Assembly (NCBI GenBank): GCA_964020085.1
Contig: OZ026607.1
Span: 12,551,782-12,615,781 of the forward strand
Source: Micromussa lordhowensis
Taxonomy: Eukaryota; Cnidaria; Anthozoa; Scleractinia; Lobophylliidae
Direction: 5' to 3'
Length of the DNA stretch: 64,000 bases
This document shows, in pieces, positions 23,664-33,728 of the stretch. The notes under the pieces are model-generated. The model did not search any database. It had not been told where the DNA came from and saw only the letters and a program-made list of their open reading frames with translations. The translations under genes were made by a program, and so were the position numbers. Every line of letters begins with the position of its first letter. The first letter of the stretch is position 1.

Positions 23664-24193
23664 ATTGCTGTGCTTACTCGTGTACCGTGTTGAACACTCG
23701 AAGATAAGGTTCGTACGCGCGTGCATGTAATACCCTCTATTTCGATTTTGACCAGTTTCCCTTTAAAAATATAATTAACGACAGATTGTCTCTTGCATCT
23801 GGAATTGACTACACTAAACATGCTGTAAAAGGGTTCGGTAACAATTTAAGATCCACACGTAATGGCGTAGTTGACTGACCATAAGGCTCAGCAAATGGTC
23901 ATGAGCCGCTGGCGAGAAGTTATAGTTCCTGCTAAAAGTGATATTGAATCTAAAAATCTAAAAGAAACCGAGTGGTACACTAACCAGAATTTTTGTCTTT
24001 GCCTTGCTCTTCATCCTGTTAAAGAAAAAAGCAATCATTTGTGGGAAACAACTCAAAGCAACAAATGATGCTCTTGTTAGAAACCAGACAAATTACAGAG
24101 ATATGAAGATGACTTGTTTACCTGAGCATGTTTATCGAGAGGAAATGACGCCACGAAGGCCCAAGTTATTATGAAGAAACCAAAGCACTTCAT
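11285..24193 (-). CDS. secreted tandem-exon repeat precursor, candidate multicopy peptide gene
   Basis: Family not recognised. Minus-strand model: exon 1 24193-24122; exon 2 24015-23985; repeat exons 22525-22406, 22017-21898, 21536-21417, 21032-20913, 20528-20409, 20024-19905, 16098-15979, 15594-15475, 15090-14971, 14586-14467, 14078-13959, 13575-13456, 13072-12953, 12563-12459, 12048-11932; terminal exon from 11292, stop TGA 11287-11285. All junctions are phase 1 except the first, and the total is 1893 bases (630 residues). Exon 1 is a signal peptide (MKCFGFFIITWAFVAS), exon 2 is acidic, and each repeat contains ND-QQDISF, GTNLGNVGLGSQ and a C-terminal NNGWGRR or NKGWGRR. No cysteine in the repeats. 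Gly-Arg-Arg is a classical dibasic cleavage and amidation signal, so release of about 37-residue amidated peptides is inferred, not shown. A structural secreted repeat protein is the alternative. Repeat exon 16098-15979 has an in-frame TAG. Confidence 0.65.
11932..12054 (-). CDS. last repeat exon, variant with shifted acceptor
   Basis: The usual acceptor CTATAG is CTATAC here, but a C-to-G change in the exon creates AAACAG six bases downstream. Using that AG gives 117 bases (12048-11932) and keeps the frame. The peptide ends NNGYYGRR, not NNGWGRR, still with Gly-Arg-Arg. The next unit (12563-12459) shows the same shift and ends QTNGRR. Confidence 0.55.
15979..16098 (-). pseudogene. repeat exon with in-frame stop (QTNKGW type)
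   Basis: Where other units read GAT ATC TCG TTC, this one reads GAT ATC TAG TTC (stop at 16069-16067). Splice sites and the 120-base length are intact. Because the exon is symmetric in phase 1, skipping it would keep the frame. Otherwise translation ends after six full repeats. It is the unit immediately 3' of the transposon-bearing intron. Confidence 0.7.
16537..16874 (+). pseudogene. THAP zinc-finger exon of the Kolobok element, frameshifted
   Basis: The frame from about 16566 reads VPDRCLVHGCSNRS, then RDTWLRFVH and LNPSGKF. A second frame continues with a CGQVHFAEECFSRAF segment. Together they show the C-x4-C, Trp and C-x2-H layout of a THAP DNA-binding domain, with a frameshift near 16725-16735. 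The expected initiator before PDRC is GTG, so the start may also be lost. A splice donor (AAG/GTAAGC) ends the exon at 16874. In related elements the domain binds the transposon ends. Confidence 0.6.
19193..19420 (-). other. acidic Ser/Glu-rich open frame inside the Kolobok element
   Basis: A minus-strand frame reads LILEGFQSVFGSS and then a long Ser/Glu/Asp-rich stretch ending PPKKKLPSCTLNK. Composition is protein-like but the family is not recognised. It may be an exon of a second element-encoded protein, or of the same gene transcribed inward from the other end. Confidence 0.3.
22624..22672. repeat. (TA)n microsatellite at the 5' edge of the exon array
   Basis: Array homology stops in this run, which replaces the usual ATATATCTCTATCGAG of each unit. 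It lies in intron 2 of the repeat precursor. Confidence 0.9.
22680..23984 (-). other. rest of intron 2 of the repeat precursor
   Basis: No exon-like segment was found. A fold-back (about 23618-23712, arms ACGAATTTTATCTTC and its complement) lies inside it. The 131-codon plus-strand frame at 22781-23176 lacks an ATG and any protein-like feature. Confidence 0.45.
23985..24015 (-). CDS. 31-base acidic exon 2 of the repeat precursor
   Basis: Encodes DEEQGKDKNS and one extra G that opens the phase-1 reading used by every repeat exon. Donor GTTAGT. The paralogue at 63292-63322 has the same 31-base length, phase, donor and acceptor setting. Confidence 0.7.
24122..24193 (-). CDS. signal-peptide exon of the repeat precursor
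   Basis: Seventy-two bases give MKCFGFFIITWAFVASFPLD plus KHAQ and end CAG before GTAAAC. The hydrophobic core and the V-A-S before FPLD fit a secretory signal cleaved near residue 16. The exon is nearly identical to the one at 63406-63477, showing selection or recent common origin. The 106-base intron 1 ends TTTTCTTTAACAG. Confidence 0.75.
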
Positions 24194-24227
24194 ATTCCTT
24201 GAAAGATAAACAAGTGAAATATGCAGG

Positions 24228-24234
24228 TTTTATA
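24228..24234 (-). promoter_or_regulatory. possible TATA box of the repeat precursor
   Basis: TATAAAA on the minus strand lies 35 bases upstream of the ATG. This would leave a very short 5' UTR, so a further upstream start or another leader exon remains possible. The paralogue lacks an obvious match here. Confidence 0.3.
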
Positions 24235-24239
24235 TAAGT

Positions 24240-25560
24240 TGATTGAAGCTATGTCACGTTAAAGCGACACAAAAATCAAAATCAGTTGGTAAAAAATGTG
24301 AAAAACCCTTTAAATTGCCATGTCTTCATACGTCGTTATCTAAGGGCTAATGAGCACCAGTACTTCCCGGGCAGACAATAGAAGAAATGAATCGAGAACG
24401 ACAATCAGAGCTACATGCAAAATTTACACAATTCTCATCTTTGATCCCCCATTTTTAGTCTCCCACTTCCAATCTGAAACTTTCTCAGGATACCAATAAA
24501 TAGCCAAAATTGATTCGTAATTGACTTACTTATACAATCCTAGCGGAGCTCCTGCGCGCCAAAGGCGAGCGAGCGGAGCCCGAATCTGAATCTGAAATTG
24601 ACCGCTGAAATTGACCGCTGGCGGGCCCAAGTAAGATTATTAGGCTGGGGGCAGGAGGGAGTATGCGCAATGGAAAATTTCTGAGAAAATAGGCTCTATC
24701 AGGTTTTTCACTGTTCTTACGACATACCCCTTGCACAATCGTGTTTTGGAAAGTCCCTGTTATGGCTGGTTTGCAGCTCGTGAGCGGGCGGAATTCAACA
24801 AATCCTGCAATCTGATTGGTTCCTGGAGCGGTCGGAATTCTCTTATACGGACCACGAGTTGATCTATTTTCATCGAGTTGATCTATTTTCGTGAATGATT
24901 TAGCGGTTATCTTCAATCTTTCCCCCTATTTACACTTCCATAGACGATAAATCAACGGAAGTTTATCTCTATTCACCTTTAGATGGCAAGGAAAGTTACT
25001 GTAAGTAAATTCAATCGAATTTCTTGAAGTTGTGACAGTTTGTTTGGCTGTTTGTTGCTCGGCGCTGTAATAGCTCGTAATCCTTTGTCTCTTTGTATAA
25101 TTTCAAGTAAAAACTGAGTCAATTTTAGTCGAGTTTCCCCCTCTAATCGTTGCTGTATTTGAGAGAATTGCTGTGCAGTACACTTAGCGAATTTCCTCAA
25201 TTCTTTTTATTTTACTCAATTTACGGTAGAAAAGTCTAATTTACTCGAGTGATTCGCAATGATCGACAAAAACTGTTTTTGTAGTTCAAGTTCAAACTTT
25301 GCATGAGATTTCACACCGGGAAAACAATTTTGGAGACCTTAACTGGGGAACTAAACGCACTAACATAAAGTAGTTCGAAGTAAATCTGTTCTTTAATACA
25401 CCTTTCTTCGGATAGTATCTGATTTACTCGCTCGTTCGCTCGTTAGATTTTTTGCGAACGCTTTGTAGACGGCACGTAAGCCGATTCAATGGCAAAGTTG
25501 CGTAAACAAACCCACTAGCCACACACCCACAAAGCAGTTCAAGGCAAGTAGAAAAATATA
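24240..25560. other. upstream flank of repeat precursor; no clear gene
   Basis: Holds the probable promoter side of the precursor gene. A minus-strand frame at 25200-24979 (FAKCTAQQFSQIQQRLEG...) looks mildly protein-like, but without a recognised family or clear splice sites I do not call it. Confidence 0.35.
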
Positions 25561-25564
25561 AAAA

Positions 25565-25690
25565 TGTTATTGGCCGGCTTAGGGTCGGTCAGTATAGGGA
25601 AAAACTGTGACCTTGGGATTGAAAATGCAGCATTTTAAAGACCTCGGTCACAGTTTTTCCCTATACGGACCTCCAAGCCGGCCAATAACA
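25565..25690. mobile_element. fold-back element, ~45-bp arms
   Basis: TGTTATTGGCCGGCTT at the left returns as AAGCCGGCCAATAACA at the right, and the inner AGGGAAAAACTGTGACC also has its complement. About 126 bases in all. Typical non-autonomous element, superfamily unknown. Confidence 0.75.
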
Positions 25691-25746
25691 TATATATCGT
25701 AACCATTTACTTAATTAAGTCAAGAATCTTGGATTTTTTAGACGAT

Positions 25747-25864
25747 TAATAATGGTAATTGAACTGAGTGGAGTGCAATTTGGTCAGCACGTGTTCGATT
25801 TGAAATCACAAGTATGATTTCAGACCAAAATTGCACGACCCGAAGTTCAATTACCACTTTATTA
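25747..25864. mobile_element. fold-back element next to the previous one
   Basis: TAATAATGGTAATTGAAC pairs with GTTCAATTACCACTTTATTA, and the interior (GTGCAATTTGGTC / GACCAAAATTGCAC) also pairs. No coding capacity. Confidence 0.7.
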
Positions 25865-26218
25865 GATCCACTTTTAGATCGCACATTTTCATAGTCTAAA
25901 TTTTGGTCAGGACATATATTTATTGAACCAAGATGCCAAATTTGCCAAACAATGGCTTTTTTGTCTTTTATTTCCCTGCAATGTGATTGGTGAGTTTACT
26001 GTCCCATTGTCATTGGCTGAGAAAAAGATTTGATTTAGAGTAAAAGATAGTGCGATTTGTGAATAAATCGCACCGCTGAGAACCAATCACATTACAAGGA
26101 TAACCAGTGATTTCAAAATGCATGTAATAAATAGCTAAACAGCCTGTCTTTGGGGTTTTTAAACGCGCGTTATTTAGAAAAGTATTTCACCCAAGTTTAT
26201 AGAGCTTTTTATGGGGAC

Positions 26219-26257
26219 GCCATGTTGGTGCCTTTCGGAGAGGCACCAACATGGCGG
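26219..26257. repeat. short perfect hairpin
   Basis: GCCATGTTGGTGCCT and AGGCACCAACATGGC flank an 8-base loop. Could be a solo MITE end pair or a terminator-like structure; no gene nearby. Confidence 0.6.
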
Positions 26258-26689
26258 CCGTAAAGGAACCGTGACATCGCTCATTGAGTTTTGCCATTGA
26301 AACGTAAATTATTACTCTAGGGTTCCAACACAATAAAAGTAATAATTCTTCTAGTGCAAGAACTGTTCAGTAAGAAAAACCGAGAGCGATAACTCCTCTT
26401 TTGACCTACGCGAGAGACTTGGCACGCAACTCATAAACATGGAAATTCAAACGTCTTCTGTAACAAAATGAGGAACCCTGTCAAGCTTAAACGTTGAAAA
26501 TGGTCGCGTCTTTAGAGGGTCTTCAGAAGGATTCGTAACTGTTAATTTTGGAAAATGTTGACGTCACATGAAAACCGAGAATTACATAGGTAATTTTTAT
26601 GATAGCTTATACGTGGTATGGTTTGTTAAAATTTAACCGGAAAAAAAAAAAAAAACGAAACTACACGCTCAACAATTACATGCCCACAA

Positions 26690-26810
26690 TTGATCATTTC
26701 TTAATTTTTGCATCCAAGAAAAATAAATCCCCTTTTTCCTTTATGGTTAATTATTGCAATCAAAAGCTCCACTTTTAGGCTTGGCTAAATCTATATATTA
26801 ACGGAAGAAG
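26690..26810 (-). repeat. orphan intron fragment of the 504-bp unit
   Basis: The block with GGTTAATTATTGCAATC, AGCTCCACTTTTAGGCTTGG and AAATC-ATATATTA matches the intron part of the array units and of intron 11.5 kb. No repeat exon accompanies it. It suggests an older, larger family of copies on this side of the gene. Confidence 0.65.
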
Positions 26811-27839
26811 GTAGTAATTCTGCTGTGCTGATCAGGAAAGTTAGAAAAATGAGGAATTTTATAAAATACTCTCATAGCAGTTTGATAGTACCATCGCACA
26901 CCCAAACAAAGCCCCAAAACGGTTGACACATCAGAAATCTTCGAGAAAGATAAAGGAACAGCTAGCCAGTGAATGTTAAAGCATCATAAAGTAGGTCCTG
27001 TATTTCCCAAAAAGCCTGGAAGCCTTAATTGTCCTTCGAACCAAAACGTCAGGCTTTTCAAACGGAAACTATTTCTTCTAGTTTGCTAGGGTTGGTAACA
27101 TTGTAAAATGTACAAACAATAACACTTACTGCGTTGGAGTCTTCCCTTTTGATATTTTTCTCTGAAAACAACCTTCTTCCAAGATCAGCAAACGTTTCTT
27201 ACAGGCTAGCTCTCTGTGGAGAACTGAATTGAATGCTACCTGTGACTTTGCCTCATTTAAAGAAATTCTGAAAATTAAACAAATACATGTGAAAATGACA
27301 GCTGTCAGTTGGAAAATATTATTATTGAAGTTCAGATGACAACTGCAAGGACATGCTTGCAGCTGTGAAGCATGGCAGAGCGCATGCCCAATAACATTTG
27401 TCTAGGGCAGGCCACTAAATATTCACTTAACAAAAAAGTTGTCACCGTGAAAGAAAAACTGTAAATTCGATCTAAACATCAACCAGAACCAACAAATGCT
27501 CTGACATTCACAAACCCAAGTTTAAGGCTAGGTATGTCCACAAAAGAAACGACAAAAGACCACGAATTTAAACGAAAGAGAACAAAGGTCTACGAAGTAA
27601 GATCAACGTAACAGGTTTGTCATGTGTTACTAAGGGAATTGTCCTTACAGTTCAGTATTTCTGTTACTTAAACTTGGCACACAAAATGTTATTGTGCCTG
27701 CCCTTAGTTGCTGTTCATTGTTTAGTGGTATTAGCCAGTTTCCACGTAAATAATAGATTGAAAAGAAATAGATGGACAACTGTCATGAAATAATTCGTCT
27801 TTTTGAAAAACGTCACTTTCTGTACAGTGGTGACAATAA

Positions 27840-28990
27840 GTCCCGTTTCAAAATCTGAACAACGAACCATCCACCAAGGAATTTAATTACTTTTGTTTGC
27901 TCAATTTGACGTTAGAAAGGCATAGACTTAAGTTGTAAGCTTGGTTTGTCGTCCAGTGCTTAATAATTGAATCTTCCCACAATAAAGTATCGCTATTGGT
28001 TACCTAAAATAACCACTTCTCATACTAGAATGATTGGTTGTTAAAAGTAACGTTAACTGGCATAAAGTTGTCCTCTTGAAACGAAAACTTTCTGGGGCCA
28101 CGGTTATAAAAAGTTTTTTAAAATAACCTATTTGGGATAACAACAAAATGTCCAGCAAAGAATTTAATTTATTATTTTTGCTCAATTTGACGTTAGAAAG
28201 ACACAGGCTTGAGTTGTAAGGTTGGTTTGTCGTCTAGTGCTTAATAATTGAATCTTCCCACAACAAAGTATCGCTATTGGCTACCTAAAATAACCACTTC
28301 TCATACTAGAATGATTGGTTGTTAAAAGTAACGTAAACTGGCATAAGGCTGTCCTCGTGAAACGAAAACTTTCTGGGGCCACGGTTATAAAAGTTCTTTT
28401 TTAAATAACCTATTTGGGATAACAACAAAATGTCCAGCAAAGAATTTAGTTTATTATTTTTGTTCAATTTGACGTTAGAAAGACACAGACTTGAGTTGTA
28501 ATGTTGGTTTGTCGTCCAGTGCTTAATAATTGAATCTTCCCACAATAAAGTATCGCTATTGGTTACCTAAAATAACCACGGCTCATACTAGAATGATTGG
28601 TTGTTAAAAGTAGAGTAAACTGGCATAAGGTTGTCCTCAAGAAACGAAAACCTTCTGGGGCCACTGTTATAAAAAGTTTTTTAAAATAACCTATTTGGGA
28701 TAACAACAAAATGTCGAGCAAAGAATTTAACTTATTAATTTTGCTCAATTGGACGTTAGAAAGACACAGACTTGAGTTGTAAGGCTGGTTTGTCGTCCAC
28801 TGCTTAATAATTGAATCTTCTCACAATAAAGTATTGCTATTGGTTACCTAAAATAACCACTTCCCATACTAGAATGATTGGTTGTTAAAAGTAACGTAAA
28901 CTGGCATAAAGTTGTCCTCTTGAAACAAAAACTTTTTCGGGGCACGGTTATAAAAGGGTTTTTGAAATAACCTATTTGGAATAACAACAA
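27840..28990. repeat. 281-bp tandem repeat, four copies
   Basis: CTTAATAATTGAATCTTC starts at 27959, 28240, 28522 and 28803, a period of 281-282 bases with high identity. Units contain ATTGGTTACCTAAAATAACC and a TATAAAA word. The minus-strand 60-80 codon frames within each copy are the same sequence shifted and are not treated as genes. A weak fifth unit follows to about 29.2 kb. Confidence 0.85.
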
Positions 28991-29199
28991 ACTGTCCAGA
29001 AAGAAATTTGATCTTTTTTTATTTGCGATTTCTGAAGGATGAAAGTTTTTTGCAATTGAGCTATGACTGCATACGCTTTTGTTTCTTTTTTATTACTTGT
29101 CAAGCAACAATAAGGTATCGCTATTGGTTACCTGAAGTAACCTCTTTCTAGCTAAGAATGGATCGGTCACTTAGATAAAACTAAAACTGGAACAAATTT

Positions 29200-30250
29200 T
29201 GCCTTTTTTAAAAACATTACTTCCCTGTAATTACTCGTTGAAATTAACATTTCGAGACTAACAACATCCGTTCGCAAAAGAATTTTAATTTTTCTTATTT
29301 GAAGAAGTTGGGAAGCCTGCTACTAATTTTGTAACTGTTAAACATGAAATTGACAGCTGAAATTGACAAGTATCATTGAAGCCTGGACCAGAACTGTCAA
29401 GGCATATGATTCTGGCATTTGTTCCTATTATGTCTTCTGTATGGCTATCATATTGCTCAATAAAAATTTTCGTCGAGGGAGAAAAGCTAAAAGTTCTTCA
29501 TGATACCAATTTTAGGAGGCAGTGCCTGTAAAAGCGGTCGAGTCGTTCTGGCTTGAAGAATATTACGGTCATTTCTTGTGCACCGTGCGGCACTCATGTA
29601 TTAAAACTCAAATCCACTCGAAATGTTCGGTCGGATCTCAGTGGATTTTCAGTTCACCCGAGTTAAGGTCAAAATATCTAAGAAAAAAACATTGCCTGAG
29701 TGAACTTAGTCCCCGATATAACAAGTCGTTCCAAAACTCTTTTCTTCGAATCAAAATCAAATCAAAAGTAACTGAGTTTAGTTTCCTTTTGTTATCTCGA
29801 CGATCAGAAGTTAGTAAAGGATTTATAAACGGTGTCGTTTCAATGTTTAATCGATAACTCTTGCAGCCACGTGCACGAGTGTAGTGGCGTTGGTTCGGTC
29901 TGAAGAGTACGAATAACTTTAAATTTTTAATTCTATAATTACTTACTTGAAATAACAGAGATTTTTGTTCATTTTTTTGTCGTTTGAAGGATTACAACGA
30001 GAGTAAAAGGTCAGATCAGGCTGTTATTTCCCAAAAAGTGAATTGCTACAATACATGAACTGAATACATTTTCATAACAAATAAATAATACAGTTTTCTT
30101 ATTGCACATGAAATTTTTGCGGCATCCTTTAGTTTAATTCAATAGCCTGGAAGCATAAACGTATTTTGTAATAAAAGTTGTTCAGTTCATTACACAATGG
30201 AACGTGATATCCAAGGCGGGGGCAGATGTAGTGAGAACTATACTAGTTAT
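29200..30250. other. no gene recognised
   Basis: A plus-strand frame of 111 codons (29522-29857) starts with GTG, not ATG, and has no recognisable domain. Nothing else stands out. Confidence 0.4.
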
Positions 30251-30480
30251 GTACTTATTGACCGAGTTAGGTCGGGCTGGACGGTAAAATATTAGGCTCG
30301 AAGTCCGTACGGATGTAAAAAATGTTCATTAGAAAGTGCTCAATTCAGTTAATTCGAGACGTTTCGGGAATAACCCCTTCATCAGCCAGGATGCTTCAGC
30401 CGTTAGGCCAGAATCAAACGTTCACAGTGCACACGCGTCCAATGATCCACATGTTATTTGAAACATGCGCGCGCGAGGAG

Positions 30481-30915
30481 TTAAATAAATTTAAAGTCTA
30501 TGTTGATGCCGCTGGGGGCAAGCGTTTTAAGTTTGAAGATCAGCCTTCTTTCCTCTCCTTGTCTGGATGCAGTACCACCGTTCACCTCCTTGACCAACGT
30601 CGCTTTCATGTCCTGGATGTTGCTGTGGTCGGCCAGATTAAAGTGCTCGGCCAGGGGAAAACCTCCTCCATGATAGTGGTAATTACGATTGTATCCCTCC
30701 ACAGACCGAAGGTGCTCACCAAAACGGTCCGAAAGTTTACGGCTGGTTTCTCCAGTGTACAACATGTGACATCGCTGGCAAAGGACTGCATAGATCACGC
30801 TGGTGGCAGTACAATCGAACCGCCTATTGAGGAGAACACTTCCACCCATGGAAGTTATCGTATCAGTCTTCGCCGTGAAGTTACAGGTGCGACACCTGGC
30901 ATGGTTCGGTTGCAT
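30481..30915 (-). CDS. Penelope-like GIY-YIG endonuclease domain
   Basis: About 144 codons: HARCRTC (zinc-ligand Cys pair), VIYAVLCQRC and LYTGETSRKLSDRFGEH, as in the GIY-YIG domains carried at the C-terminus of Penelope-like elements. A live protein would nick target DNA to prime RT. The frame from 31163 joins it to the RT with one overlap in a different frame. The long plus-strand frame over the same bases is antisense noise. Confidence 0.8.
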   Translation of the reverse strand: MQPNHARCRTCNFTAKTDTITSMGGSVLLNRRFDCTATSVIYAVLCQRCHMLYTGETSRKLSDRFGEHLRSVEGYNRNYHYHGGGFPLAEHFNLADHSNIQDMKATLVKEVNGGTASRQGEERRLIFKLKTLAPSGINIDFKFI

Positions 30916-31220
30916 GAAAATGTTCCTGGTGGTGCTTGGTCTTGCTCAGGGCGGGAGGCAAAGGTACTATGGACCAAGATGTCACGGAGGTTAGTTTCTC
31001 GCCGATGGACGCACAAAGGTTGGCTGTTAAATATGTGCGCAGTGGTTGGGTCTTCTCTCAAAATGTGGAAATTCGTCGGGAGTATTTTCTTAGCCTCGTG
31101 GTTACTGGGATGGAAATTGAGTACCAGGGGCACCCGATCGTTGGCTACCGTGTTCGCGGTCACGTTTGCGGAGAGCTCTTTCCCGGCTTATTTCCTTTGC
31201 TCGCTGCAGGCTTCTAGTAA

Positions 31221-32300
31221 TTAAGCTTCGGGGGTAGCCTCTGTACTTAAAGACTCGATTTCATAGTCCCCATCATCATAGTCCCCATCATCAGAACTGA
31301 TCCTACGCAGACGGAAGAATTGACTGAATGGAAAGGCGTTCCTGCAATGAGTGGGGTGGGAGGAATTATACTCGAGGTAGTTGTGAGTGTCTGTGGCTTT
31401 GTAGTTAATGGTAGTGGCTACTCTGTTGTTGGAAATAGAAACACAAAGGTCCAATAATAGTACCGAGGACTCGCTTGTCTCAAAAGTATACTTAAGAGCA
31501 GGATGATAGGTGGAACAAAGATGTATGAAGTTCTCGAGATCTTGTCGAGTATCAGAGGATGCGCCAAGGACGTCATCAATGTACCGTTTGTACAAGGCTG
31601 GCTTTCTTCCTTGATATTCTTCAAACATTTTTCCCTCGACGTCACCAACAAACAAGCACGCATAGTTGGGCCCCATTTTTGTTCCCATAGCAACACCTCC
31701 GACCTGTTGGTAATGATTGCCATCAAAATCAAAACAGTTCAAGTTAAGGACAAGTTCAGCCAGTCGAACAAGTGTGTGAGTTGGTGGCTGCTGTTCTGGA
31801 CGCAAGTCGAGGTGGTACTTTAAGGCTTGTAGGCCATCGTTGTTTGGAATAACGGTATAAAGCGACTTAATGTCCATAGTGAACAGATATCGATGGCTGC
31901 CCGTAAAAGAAAATGACTCCAAGATTTTTGAAGTGCATGGCTTGAATCTTTGACATAAGTTGGAAGTTGGTTTACCAATAGAGCCAAAACGGAATCAAGG
32001 TAGGCAGAGATGTTGGAAGTGGGACAATTGAGAGCGGAGACTATCGGGCGTCCAGGGTTGCCTGGCTTGTGGTATGTAGCATGTAGAATTTTGAAGTTCT
32101 GGGATGATCGACGGAGAGGTTTTTCGCTTCAGTAGGCAAATCGCCCGATTTTATGGCTTGCGTTACGACAGAGATTATCTCCTTTTGGTGTGTTTCTGTT
32201 ACGTCGCGATCAATTTGTTGGTAAAATTGTGTATCAGACAGTTGTTTTGTTGCTCTTCTAAGTACAAATTTCGATCTCATACTACAACTGCTCCCCCTTT
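31221..32300 (-). pseudogene. Penelope-like reverse transcriptase, interrupted
   Basis: The longest part (31922-31221) reads TMDIKSLYTVIPN (motif A Asp), GVAMGTKMGPNYA, and YIDDVLG (motif C). The frame 32280-32041 upstream holds SVDHPRTSKFYMLH. The parts are separated by a frameshift near 31.95-32.04 kb and the upstream TGA. Function in a live element: target-primed reverse transcription of its RNA. The Asp residues are intact, so decay is by frame breaks, not active-site loss. Confidence 0.8.
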
Positions 32301-32510
32301 ATCAGCGGGCTTAATAACAATGTCCGTACGATTACACAAAGATGTTAGCGCAACTCTTTCTTCTTTTGAGAGGTTTCGTGCAGTCGCCTGCTTGCTGAAA
32401 TCGAGGCGGTTAATTTCGGTTCGACAACGGTGAATGTAATGGTCTACGGAGGAGAATTGACCGGATGGTGGTATCCACGTAGATTGCTTTGGCTTCAGTC
32501 GCTCAAAAAT

Positions 32511-32954
32511 TTAATTGTCATCAGGGGTGTTTGATGGTTCATCGCGTTCGCGATCGTCGCTTGCAGCGCCAGGGTCGTTCGCTGGCCCATCATTCTGATG
32601 ATCTTGATTATGGAAAAATGCTTTCAGCCGTAGTTGTCTGAAGAGTTTTTCACAATCTTCTTTTGCTGTAAACTCATCGGTGGTTGGCTTGATAGGGACG
32701 AAATTTAGGCCTTTGCGTAGGACCGACTTTTCAGCTTCAGACAGGTTGAGGTGTTCAGGAATAGTTGTTATTGTCCGTTTCGCGTCGGTATTGTTTTCGT
32801 CATGATGGCCTGTTTCGAGTGAGGTGTTATCGTTAAATTTCTGAGGCTTGTGGCCTTTAATTTCTTTTAGAAACTGGAACCAGTCGCTGTTGAGTATGTG
32901 TATTACGTGGCTAATCCGATTGTAAAGTTCACGTTGATCACTGCGAGCGCACAT
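32511..32954 (-). pseudogene. Penelope-like N-terminal region
   Basis: A 147-codon frame contains SEAEKSVLRKGLNFVPI and a KLFRQLRLKAFFH segment, the same words as in the second Penelope remnant at 39.5 kb (KSVHSKGLNFVPISK, RLQLKAFFHD). It lies upstream of the RT and continues, after frame changes, to IVIKPADKGGAVVV near 32290. There a Trp codon has become TGA. Confidence 0.7.
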
Positions 32955-33728
32955 GCGGCGTAGTCCGGTGCGAGTCTGTGGAGGGATACAATCGTAATTC
33001 CCACTATTATGGAGGAGGTTTTCCCGTGGCCGAGCACTTTAATCTGGCCGACCACAGCAACATCTAGGACATGAAAGTGACGGTGGTCAAGCAGAGGAAC
33101 GGTGGTACTGCATCCAGACAAGGAGAAAAAAGAAGGCTGATCTTCAAACTTAAAACGCTTGCCCCCCAGCGGAATCAACATAGATTTTAAATTTATTTAA
33201 CTCCTCGCGCGCGCATGTTTCAAATAACATGTGCATCATTGGACGCGCGTGCACTGTGAACGTTTGATTCTGGCCTAACGGCTAAAGCATTCTGACTGAT
33301 GAAGGGGTTATTCCCGAAACGTCTCGAATTAACTGAATTGAGTACTTTCTAATGAACATTCTTTTACATCCAAGGTTACCACAAAGTGCTACACAGCGTC
33401 TATAATTATTTGTTTATCGAAGTCCGTACGTCCTGACCGAGACCCAAATATTTTCCCTTCCAGCCCTACCTATCTCAGTCAATAAACATTTTTATTATAT
33501 GGCAAACTCAGTCTTAGGCAAATCCCTGGGCTCTGATTGGTTCTTTCTCGGTCAAGATTTTGCAGTATGGACCATTTCCATGGAAACGGTCCAACCCGTG
33601 TATTTTTGTTTAGGAGCGAAGCCGGCAAATTCAAAATTTGCAACCAAGCGAAAAAAATTGTGAATATTGTCATTCTTCACAGTGAAGAAGAAGCTAAAAA
33701 GATTGAATTTTTTTCCGAAATTTCAAAG

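Larger units (their letters stand above)
30310..33372 (-). mobile_element. Penelope-like retroelement with ~390-bp inverted ends
   Basis: The terminal 390 bases at 30310-30710 return inverted at about 32970-33372, including GAGACGTTTCGGGAATAACC and part of the endonuclease region. Between them the minus strand encodes, in order, an N-terminal region, a reverse transcriptase with YIDDV, and a GIY-YIG endonuclease. This is the standard order of a Penelope-like element with terminal pLTR-like repeats. Several breaks make it inactive. Confidence 0.85.
30251..33490. mobile_element. outer fold-back split by a Penelope-like element
   Basis: The flank 30251-30317 (TTATTGACCGAG...GGGCTGGA...AAAATATT...CGAAGTCCGTACG) is the inverted partner of 33417-33490. 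These arms enclose the Penelope-like element, so either the retroelement inserted into the loop of an older MITE or both inverted halves were made together. Confidence 0.55.

Noticed and set aside
24530..24916. 128-codon minus-strand frame
   Set aside because: Alternative start, repeat-like Pro/Arg/Ser stretches and duplicated words (GACCGCTGAAATTGACCGCTG); no domain.
30322..31224. Longest open frame of the window (300 codons, plus strand)
   Set aside because: It is antisense to the Penelope-like RT and GIY-YIG domains, which have clear motifs on the minus strand.
33537..33728. Start of the Crypton-like frame at 33537
   Set aside because: The start there is not supported by protein similarity; the recognisable part begins at the ATG at 33729, and the upstream bases overlap the fold-back flank.
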